Program-made: the position numbers and the translations under genes
Notes under the pieces: generated by a model
Seen by the model: the letters and a program-made list of their open reading frames with translations, nothing else
What the model was told of the DNA's origin: nothing
Database searches by the model: none
Source: JASFTV01 sp050050615
GTDB taxonomy: Bacteria; Desulfobacterota; DSM-4660; Desulfatiglandales; HGW-15
Direction of reading: 5' to 3'
DNA length: 5,845 nucleotides
Assembly (NCBI GenBank): GCA_050050615.1
Contig: JASFTV010000238.1
Coordinates: 1-5,845, forward strand
Part shown: positions 1-5,477 of the stretch, piece after piece
How positions within the stretch are numbered: position 1 is the first letter of the stretch
How the letters are laid out: every line of letters starts with the position of its first letter

Positions 1-1
1 A

Positions 2-1030
2 TACTGGAAAGAGAACAAGGTTATCCCGGGTGCCGAATACAAGCTCAAATGGGCTGACAGCGGCGGCATCTTGGCGCGAGCCACATCCATATTCCGCCGT
101 TTCAAGCAGGCGAAACCCAAGCCCCTGTTGATTGTTATTGCGCAGACCGGAGAGGCGGAAGCCCTGAGGCACCTTTTTGAGGAATCAAAGATTATCCTTT
201 ACTCCTGGGGGGCAAGTGCCAAGGTGTGTCACCCTGTGGGACAGTACGTCTTTGGGAATATGGCATCTTACCCTGACCAGTTCGGATTTTTCGTGGACTA
301 TGTATCCGAGACCTGGGACTATGGCAAGACGGGTAGAAATCCGAAGGTGGGCATTCTTACCTGGGATACAGCTTTTGGCCGAGGTTTCGAGAGCGATGTC
401 ACCATGGCCTATGCGGAAGAGAAAAAAGTGGACATCATCAAGCCTTTTCAGTTCGCCCCCGTAGCCCCCATCGATGTAAGCACCCAGTTACTTAGCCTCC
501 AGAAGGCCGGGGCCGACTGGATTTTCTCCAGTTGGCTGGCCCCCCAGACAGCGACGGTTTGTAAAGATATGGCCAGGCTTGGGCTCAAAGAGAAGATCAA
601 ATACGCCGGCTCCTGTCCTACGGGTGACGTGTTTCTGAAGCGTCTTGCCGGGGATGACGCCGAAGGCTTTATCAGTATCCACTCCTACAGAACATTTCAC
701 GAGGATCCGGATGCTACTTGGATAAAGCTCTTTCGTGAAAACAACCGGAAACCGGAGGACATGGCTTACGGGTATCCGCAGATGGTCTGCGGAACCATGA
801 CCGTTCTGGAAGCCTACAAAAGGGCCATTAATAAGGTGGGCTGGGATAACTTGGACTCCGATGCCCTTTCTGCCGCCCTTGAAAGCCTGAAGGACTTCGA
901 TGCCTGGACCGCTCCGGTGACTTACTCGTCCGCGCGACACAGTCACGACAAATTGAGGATGGTGCAATGGCAGAATGGCAAATTGGTGCCCATTACAGAT
1001 TGGCGCGAGGCGCCGGATATGAATCCCTAG
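2..1030 (+). CDS. ABC transporter periplasmic substrate-binding protein, branched-chain amino acid (LivK) type, 5' partial
   Basis: This is the solute-binding component of a HAAT/Liv-type ABC importer. It captures an amino acid, aromatic acid or other small carboxylate in the periplasm and delivers it to the permeases. The reading frame is open from base 2, so the gene enters from outside the window. The missing part is probably the signal peptide and first beta-strand, some 50-60 residues. The TTG at 71 is not a real start, because family-like sequence (EYKLKWADSGG, resembling the usual 'W.DtgYd' segment) lies upstream of it. Further type I periplasmic-binding-fold landmarks are QTGEAEAL, SWGAS, VGILTWDTAFGRG (hinge to the second lobe) and LQKAGADWIF. 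The C-terminus MVQWQNGKLVPITDW is the usual ending of the family. It lies 69 bp upstream of a LivF-type ATPase, which supports the transport role. The ligand cannot be told from sequence; degradation genes nearby make an organic acid as plausible as leucine. Confidence 0.9.
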   Translation, partial: YWKENKVIPGAEYKLKWADSGGILARATSIFRRFKQAKPKPLLIVIAQTGEAEALRHLFEESKIILYSWGASAKVCHPVGQYVFGNMASYPDQFGFFVDYVSETWDYGKTGRNPKVGILTWDTAFGRGFESDVTMAYAEEKKVDIIKPFQFAPVAPIDVSTQLLSLQKAGADWIFSSWLAPQTATVCKDMARLGLKEKIKYAGSCPTGDVFLKRLAGDDAEGFISIHSYRTFHEDPDATWIKLFRENNRKPEDMAYGYPQMVCGTMTVLEAYKRAINKVGWDNLDSDALSAALESLKDFDAWTAPVTYSSARHSHDKLRMVQWQNGKLVPITDWREAPDMNP

Positions 1031-1099
1031 TGGCTATTCCCGTTTACGGGCCTGAGGAGTCTGTAGTCCCTTATCCCGGGGCCCAGAGGAACAAAGCAG

Positions 1100-1894
1100 A
1101 TGTTAGACATACAGAATATCGAAGTCCGGTACAGTACCGTCATTCTGGTTCTCAAGGGAGTGAGCCTGAAGGTGCCTGAGGATAAGATCGTTGCCCTTCT
1201 CGGCGCCAACGGCGCCGGTAAGAGCACGACCCTCAAAGCCGTTTCGGGTCTCTTGGCGACTGAATTGGGAAAGGTCACGGACGGGGCCATCTATTTCGAG
1301 GATGAGCGCATAGACAATAGGGATCCTCAGGACATTGTTCGAAAGGGGATCGTGCAAGTCATAGAAGGGCGTGCCATCTTTGAGCATCTTACCGCGGAAG
1401 AGAACTTGATGACCGGGGCCTATCTCCGCAGGTTCGGGGAGCAGGTCAAGGAAGACCTGGCGAAGGTGTACAGGTATTTCCCCATCCTGGAGCGGCTCAG
1501 AAATAAGACGAGCGGCTACCTTTCCGGGGGCGAGCAGCAAATGCTGGTCATTGGCCGTGGGCTCATGTCCGAGCCCAAATTGATGCTCGTTGATGAAGCC
1601 TCGTTAGGTCTGGCCCCGCTGCTGGTAGACGAAATCTTCGACATCATTGAGCATATCAATGCTGAAGAGAAGAGAGGGATTCTGCTGGTGGAGCAGAACG
1701 CCATCGCCGCCCTGGATATCGCCCATTACGGGTATGTTATGGAGGACGGCAGAATCGTTCTGGATGGACCAAGTCAATCACTCAAAGAGAACGAGGATAT
1801 CAAGGAATTCTATCTGGGACTGAGTGAGGTGGGGAGTAAGAAGAGCTACAGAGAAATCAAACACTATAAGCGACGTAAGAGATGGTTGGGATAA
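1100..1894 (+). CDS. livF: Branched-chain amino acid-type ABC transporter ATP-binding protein (LivF-like)
   Basis: Cytoplasmic ATPase that powers the importer served by the upstream binding protein, normally paired with a LivG-type ATPase. All ABC landmarks are present: Walker A GANGAGKST at residues 35-43, Q-loop Gln86, signature LSGGEQQ at 141-147, and Walker B LMLVDEAS at 161-168. The segment LLVEQN (195-200) occupies the switch region; VEQN in place of the usual His switch is typical of LivF. The EGRAIFEHLT stretch (89-98) is also diagnostic of LivF. The residue after the catalytic Glu166 is Ala, where DEP is usual. After the usual YLGL end there is a basic tail, residues about 247-264 (KKSYREIKHYKRRKRWLG), a form I associate with deltaproteobacterial homologues. 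The ATG at 1100 is preceded by AGAGGA about 10 bases upstream. The gene is probably cotranscribed with both neighbours. Confidence 0.93.
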   Translation: MLDIQNIEVRYSTVILVLKGVSLKVPEDKIVALLGANGAGKSTTLKAVSGLLATELGKVTDGAIYFEDERIDNRDPQDIVRKGIVQVIEGRAIFEHLTAEENLMTGAYLRRFGEQVKEDLAKVYRYFPILERLRNKTSGYLSGGEQQMLVIGRGLMSEPKLMLVDEASLGLAPLLVDEIFDIIEHINAEEKRGILLVEQNAIAALDIAHYGYVMEDGRIVLDGPSQSLKENEDIKEFYLGLSEVGSKKSYREIKHYKRRKRWLG

Positions 1895-1933
1895 ATCCGA
1901 TTCCTGAACCAAGCCTAAGAAAGGAGGCAAGAA

Positions 1934-2479
1934 ATGCGTAGATCTATGGCAAACAAGATCTTGCTTTTAGCTGGATGTATCGTTTTGGCATTGGGTTTTG
2001 CCGGTGAGGTCAAGGCCTCCGAAAAAAAAGCCCTCGTCCCCCTAAACATTGCGGTGGTGGATATGGAGAATATCTATGTGGGGAAAGAGCCCGCCAAGGA
2101 ACCCATCGTTGTAGACATGCTCTTTTCCATTTCAAATCCCAATTCGGTACTTGTGCTCGTCGATCAACTGGAATGGACGGTAAGGGTAGAAGGGAAAAGG
2201 CTTGGCGTCCTGGCCGTGCCTGAAGGCATATACATCCCGGCGAATGGGGAGGTACAGGTACGAAAAACTTATTTCCTGAACGCCAAAATGGGACCGGTAA
2301 ATCTGCTTCTCTCCTCTGCTGTGCTCAATCTTAAAGAAGGGGCGAAAGTCTTTGGCGACATCGCAAATGCCATAAAAGACCAGAATGCCCATTGGAAACT
2401 GGAGGGCACGGCTTATGTGGATAGCGACGTGGGCTCCATGACGGTGCCCTTTAGCGCGGAATGGAGGCGGAGCCCCTAA
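1934..2479 (+). CDS. Exported LEA14/WHy-domain (LEA type 2) protein
   Basis: A 181-residue protein whose mature part resembles the LEA type 2 (LEA14, 'water stress and hypersensitive response') beta-sandwich. Visible hallmarks are a strand with VDMLFSISNPNSVLVLVDQL (about residues 60-79), where the 'N-PN' turn is the family signature, then VRVEGKRLG and a late VPFSAEW strand. In bacteria these are small periplasmic or envelope proteins of unclear role, sometimes linked to stress. The N-terminus is an export signal: basic residues (MRRSMANK), then a hydrophobic stretch (residues 9-23). Cleavage after VKA at residue 28 is plausible. A lipobox-like LAGC at 12-15 is also present, but the hydrophobic run before it is short. 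The start is well supported by AAGGAGG at 1921-1927, six bases before the ATG. Only 39 bp separate it from livF and a terminator follows it, so it looks like the last gene of the transporter operon. A functional link to transport is inference only. Confidence 0.75.
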   Translation: MRRSMANKILLLAGCIVLALGFAGEVKASEKKALVPLNIAVVDMENIYVGKEPAKEPIVVDMLFSISNPNSVLVLVDQLEWTVRVEGKRLGVLAVPEGIYIPANGEVQVRKTYFLNAKMGPVNLLLSSAVLNLKEGAKVFGDIANAIKDQNAHWKLEGTAYVDSDVGSMTVPFSAEWRRSP

Positions 2480-2502
2480 GGGAAATCAATTTCCCCTAAG
2501 GG
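2473..2502. repeat. Direct repeat of CCCCTAAGGG flanking a short palindrome at the LEA gene's stop codon
   Basis: CCCCTAAGGG occurs at 2473-2482 and again at 2493-2502, twenty bases apart. The first copy contains the TAA stop of the upstream gene. Between and overlapping them, GGGAAAT (2480-2486) and ATTTCCC (2489-2495) form a perfect inverted repeat with a two-base centre, giving a six-base-pair stem with a TCAA loop. It could be a transcript-stabilising hairpin or a small slippage duplication. No function is known. Confidence 0.5.
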
Positions 2503-2513
2503 TCAATCATGAA

Positions 2514-2553
2514 GCCCTGCCCTCCAGCCGGAAGGGTAGGGCCATTCATTTTT
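2514..2553 (+). terminator. Rho-independent terminator ending the transporter/LEA operon
   Basis: GCCCTGCCCT (2514-2523) pairs with AGGGTAGGGC (2533-2542) to make a ten-base-pair, GC-rich stem with one G-U pair and a nine-base loop. TTTTT (2549-2553) follows six bases downstream. It starts 34 bases after the LEA-type gene's stop codon, the expected place for an operon end. The slightly distant T-run is the only weakness. Confidence 0.7.
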
Positions 2554-2618
2554 CAGTGGCGTTCCCAGGCTAGGGAAATGGCTGGCAAAGCCCGGTCCCT
2601 TGCATGGCGGAGATGGGT

Positions 2619-3523
2619 ATGTTTGATCCAAAGACTCTTGATGAAGACCGGACACTGAAGGAAGAGTGGGAGGCGCAGTTCAGAAGGGTCTAGGAAAAAT
2701 TACTGGTCGAAAAGGCATACGCTCCGGAGACCTATTCGGGCATTCCCCTGAAACCCCTCTATACCGCGAAAGACGTGGCTTATGTCCCCTATTCGGAAAT
2801 TGGGGTCCGGGTCATTTCCCCTATACCCGCAGGAACTATCCAGCGGGATATCAGTTCATGCCCTGGACCAACCAGCCGGTCATTGGATGCGGGACCCCTG
2901 AGGAGGACCGTGCCCGCATGGACTATCTCCGGGAACAGGGGATGACCGGGTAATTCGGAAAGCCTTTCTATAACCTTGTCTATGACATGGCAACGGAGGG
3001 GGGGTTGACCCTTCAGACAGGGGGGCCACAGGGCGGGTCTTACTATGTGGAGTGGCTCACGGATGAGATTGAGAAAAGGGCCATGGATTTGATCCAGGAG
3101 ATTGAGAAAAGGGGTGGATTTGTGGACTGTTGGGAGTCTGGATACATTCGCTCTTTTATTGAGGAGTCCGCCCAAAAATGGAAGGAAGCGGGGAACCGGG
3201 GCAAACGGGTGGTTGTGGGGATGAACAAATACGTCATGGAAGAGGAGCACAAGGTGCCGGTCTACAGAATCGATCCGGAAACAGAGCGAATTCAGGAAGA
3301 AGGAGATATCGCCTACAAAAAGGGGCGGGATGGAAAAAGGCATAACAAGGCCATGAAAGATCTGGAGGAGGCGCCCAGGCGCTTCAATGACGGCGACAAT
3401 GATCACAGTCTCATTCCAAGAATGATAGAGGCGGCACGGTGTGATGCAACCAATGGTGAACTGGCACACCTCATGAGAAAGGTTCTCGGATGGGTCGATT
3501 CCGCCGTGCTGGTCCGCTGCTAA
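2619..3523 (+). pseudogene. Methylmalonyl-CoA mutase-family large subunit, decayed: two stops, a frameshift and a large internal deletion
   Basis: Remnant of an adenosylcobalamin-dependent acyl-CoA mutase, the family that rearranges the carbon skeletons of methylmalonyl-, isobutyryl- or similar CoA esters. The original start is probably ATG 2619 (MFDPKTLDEDRTLKEEW), with GGCGGAG at 2606-2612; in-frame ATGs lie at 2604 and 2613. A TAG at 2691-2693 interrupts, then IPLKPLYTAKDV continues in the same frame. Near 2806-2813 one base is missing, and the other frame carries GHFPYTRRNYP, MPWTNQP and GTPEEDRARMDYLREQGMTG, matching the family's 'PG-PFTRG-Y', 'PWT-RQ' and 'GTAEETN-R--YLL-QGQTG'. A TAA at 2951-2953 interrupts again. 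The sequence then runs through NLVYDMAT directly into GGSYYVEWLTDEIEKRA and VVVGMNKY, which normally lie near the end of this domain. About 250 codons of the barrel, including the Tyr-His active-site region, are absent. The end at 3523 fits a split-type subunit lacking a B12 domain. It cannot be catalytic. Confidence 0.88.
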
Positions 3524-3556
3524 GAAGGCTATCATGGAAAAGCGAGGGAACGTGCC

Positions 3557-4345
3557 ATGGCTTACGAAGATCTGCTTCTCAGTGAGAACCGGGGCATACT
3601 GACCGTTACGTTATCCCGGGAAAGGAAGTTGAATGCATTATCCCACAATACCCTCTTGGAGCTGGTGCATGTCTTTGAAAACGACTGTGCCAGAAAAGAG
3701 ATCCGGGTCGTAATTCTCACAGGGGCCGGCCGCGCGTTCTGTGCAGGGGGAGACATGTCCCTTCTGGACTATCTTGCGGATGCGACTCCTCTGGAGTGCA
3801 AGCAGAATATCAGGCGGTATATTGAGACGGCACGGCTTATTCAGGCCTTGCCCAAACCCGTCATTGCAGCGATTCATGGATACGCTCTCGGAGCCGGGTT
3901 GAATCTGGCCATCTGCTGCGACATACGAATCGCAGCGGAAGGCACAATTCTGGGGGAAGAATTCGTCAATATGGCCATGATCCCCGATCTCGGGGGAGTC
4001 TTCCTCATGCCCCAGCTCATCGGAACGGCGCGGGCCAAGGAGCTCACATTAACGGGCGGAAGGATCGATGCTCAAGAGGCTGAACGGATCGGGTTGGTGA
4101 ATCGGGTGGTTCCCCGGGATCAGCTCATGGAGGAGGTTTTCGCGCTGGCGAAGACGCTGGCTTCAAAGTCTCAAATTGCCCTTGAGCTGTCCAAGAAAGC
4201 ATTCTTATGGGCATGCAGCGGGGATCTGCATCATACCCTCGATTTTGAACCGGAGCTTCAAACCAGAGCCGTGAAATCAGCAGACCATAAGGAAGCGGTT
4301 CGGGCGTTTTTGGAAAAACGGAAGCCGATCTTCCAGGGGAAATGA
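3557..4345 (+). CDS. Enoyl-CoA hydratase/isomerase (crotonase) family protein, PaaG-like active site
   Basis: A complete 262-residue crotonase, the usual family length. It acts on an acyl-CoA thioester in the cytoplasm, by hydration, double-bond isomerisation or a related reaction. CAGGDM (62-67) and the Gly133 region (ILGEEF, 131-136) form the two halves of the CoA-thioester oxyanion hole. KPVIAAIHGYALGAG (100-114) is the family core. Aligned to rat enoyl-CoA hydratase, the second catalytic Glu (Glu164) is kept as Glu162. The first (Glu144) is replaced by Phe136, and an Asp appears at 144 in IPDLGG. That arrangement is common in PaaG-type and other isomerase-like members, so classical hydratase activity is not assured. 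The ATG at 3557 has GAGGG at 3544-3548 in front. It lies 33 bp after the mutase pseudogene and 84 bp before the hydroxyacyl-CoA dehydrogenase, consistent with a beta-oxidation-type pathway. The exact substrate cannot be read from sequence. Confidence 0.9.
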   Translation: MAYEDLLLSENRGILTVTLSRERKLNALSHNTLLELVHVFENDCARKEIRVVILTGAGRAFCAGGDMSLLDYLADATPLECKQNIRRYIETARLIQALPKPVIAAIHGYALGAGLNLAICCDIRIAAEGTILGEEFVNMAMIPDLGGVFLMPQLIGTARAKELTLTGGRIDAQEAERIGLVNRVVPRDQLMEEVFALAKTLASKSQIALELSKKAFLWACSGDLHHTLDFEPELQTRAVKSADHKEAVRAFLEKRKPIFQGK

Positions 4346-4351
4346 GATGAA

Positions 4352-4381
4352 TTGACGAAGCCGACGGGTTTGCTGTATAGA
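4352..4381 (+). promoter_or_regulatory. Possible sigma70-type promoter before the hydroxyacyl-CoA dehydrogenase
   Basis: TTGACG (4352-4357, five of six matches to the -35 consensus) is followed after 18 bases by TATAGA (4376-4381, four of six to the -10). It sits in the 84-bp gap between the crotonase and dehydrogenase genes and would give a leader of about 40 bases. The spacing is one base longer than ideal and such matches arise by chance, so readthrough from the crotonase gene is equally possible. Confidence 0.35.
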
Positions 4382-4429
4382 TCTGCCAGCCATACAAAAT
4401 AAAATCTGAAGTAAGGAGGAAAAAGAAAG

Positions 4430-5314
4430 ATGGAAATTAAGAAAGTTGGAGTCCTTGGATGCGGACTCATGGGGGCAGGTATTGCCCAGGTTTGCGCACA
4501 AGCGGGATTTGAAACAGTGGTCCGGGAGATAGACCAGAAATTCATCGACAAGGGTTTCGGCGTTATTCAGAAGACTCTGAGCCGAGCGGTGGAAAAGGGC
4601 AAGATCTCCCAGGAAGATATGGATGCCACGCAAGGCAGACTTGTAGGGACGGTTCATTTGGAAGATCTCAAAGACTGCGACCTCGTCATTGAAGCCGTTG
4701 TCGAGAACCTGGAGCTCAAGAACGAGATGTTTTCCGCCCTCGACAAGATGTGCCCTGAAAATACGATCCTGGCAAGCAACACCTCTTCGCTGACGGTGAT
4801 GTCTATGGCCGCTGCTACGAACAGGCCAGACCGTTTCTGCGGTCTGCACTTCTTCAATCCGGTACCTGTCATGAAGCTTGTGGAGATCGTCAGGACCATC
4901 GCCACCAGCCAGGAAACCATCGATACATCCTTTGCGTTCTGCAAGAAGATTGGGAAGACCGCGGTACTGGCCAAGGACAACTCCGGTTTTATCGTCAATC
5001 TCTTGCTTCTTCCTTACCTCCTTGATGCCGTAAGGGCGTTGGAGCAAGGCTGCGCCTCTATTGAAGATATCGACACAGGCATAAAACTCGGACTGAACCA
5101 TCCCATGGGGCCGCTTACACTCCTGGACTTTGTGGGCCTGGACACCACCTTCAACATCGCCAATATCATGTTCGAAGAGTACCGTGAAAAGCGTTATGCC
5201 CCACCCCCGCTGTTGAAAAAAATGGTCTTAGCAGGTTACTTCGGGAGAAAATCCGGAAAGGGCTTTTACGACTATTCGGGAGAAAAACCATTCCCCAGTG
5301 ATCTGGGTATTTAG
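4430..5314 (+). CDS. hbd: 3-hydroxybutyryl-CoA (3-hydroxyacyl-CoA) dehydrogenase
   Basis: NAD(P)-dependent oxidation of a 3-hydroxyacyl-CoA to the 3-oxoacyl-CoA, the step after enoyl-CoA hydration in beta-oxidation (reversible in butyrate-type pathways). The N-terminal Rossmann domain has GCGLMGAG at residues 10-17, with acidic Glu33 near the end of the second strand. The catalytic set is complete: Ser119 in SNTSSL, His140 in GLHFFNPVPVMKLVE, Glu152 in the same block, and Asn190 after NSGFIVN. The C-terminal dimerisation domain shows GLNHPMGPLTLLDFVGLD (221-238) and the usual GRKSGKGFYDY (272-282) near the end. The length of 294 is slightly above the roughly 282 of clostridial Hbd and normal for the stand-alone type. 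The start is fixed by AAGGAGGA at 4413-4420, nine bases before the ATG. It probably works with the crotonase just upstream. It could serve longer-chain or phenylacetate-type substrates (PaaH-like) rather than 3-hydroxybutyryl-CoA itself. Confidence 0.93.
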   Translation: MEIKKVGVLGCGLMGAGIAQVCAQAGFETVVREIDQKFIDKGFGVIQKTLSRAVEKGKISQEDMDATQGRLVGTVHLEDLKDCDLVIEAVVENLELKNEMFSALDKMCPENTILASNTSSLTVMSMAAATNRPDRFCGLHFFNPVPVMKLVEIVRTIATSQETIDTSFAFCKKIGKTAVLAKDNSGFIVNLLLLPYLLDAVRALEQGCASIEDIDTGIKLGLNHPMGPLTLLDFVGLDTTFNIANIMFEEYREKRYAPPPLLKKMVLAGYFGRKSGKGFYDYSGEKPFPSDLGI

Positions 5315-5477
5315 ATTGTGGCACCCGTGAAAACTTGGCAGGGGACCTTCTTCATGCCTCTTGGAGACGGGCCTTCTGTCAATTCTCATCTTCCAGCCAG
5401 CGATCACTCTGAAATTGCACGGATAACACCGTGCCCTAAGCGCTGAAAAGAAAAAATCTCATACGGAGGAGAGTCCA
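5315..5477. other. 163-bp intergenic region with one short hairpin
   Basis: No gene is visible here. The only clear structure is the inverted repeat GCACGG (5417-5422) and CCGTGC (5429-5434) with a six-base ATAACA loop. No T-run follows on either strand, so it is not a standard terminator. It lies 43 bases before the next start codon, where it could be an operator or leader element, or chance. The end of the region holds a strong GGAGGAG ribosome-binding site at 5465-5471. No terminator for the dehydrogenase gene was found. Confidence 0.45.

Noticed and set aside
488..967. 159-codon open frame on the minus strand
   Set aside because: It lies wholly opposite the solute-binding protein gene; low-complexity antisense translation with no recognisable family.
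71..1030. TTG at 71 as the true start of the binding protein
   Set aside because: The frame is open back to base 2 and the upstream codons encode family-like sequence; there is no ribosome-binding site, so the gene is simply cut by the window edge.
1039..1050. CCCGTTTACGGG hairpin between the binding protein and livF
   Set aside because: Only four stable pairs, no T-run, inside a likely operon; indistinguishable from chance.
2666..3523. Two separate small hypothetical genes (2666-2953 and 2987-3523)
   Set aside because: Both are pieces of one mutase-family gene in the same frame separated by a TAA. The first 48 or so residues of the 2666 frame are out-of-frame nonsense before the frameshift point.
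2789..3535. 248-codon open frame on the minus strand
   Set aside because: It lies opposite the mutase pseudogene, whose plus-strand homology is clear. The antisense translation shows no recognisable family.
4277..5101. 274-codon open frame on the minus strand
   Set aside because: It is antisense to the well-supported hydroxyacyl-CoA dehydrogenase with full catalytic residues; it has no family features of its own.
5415..5442. Promoter TTGCAC … TAAGCG upstream of the last gene
   Set aside because: The -10 match is poor and the -35 overlaps the hairpin; too weak to annotate.
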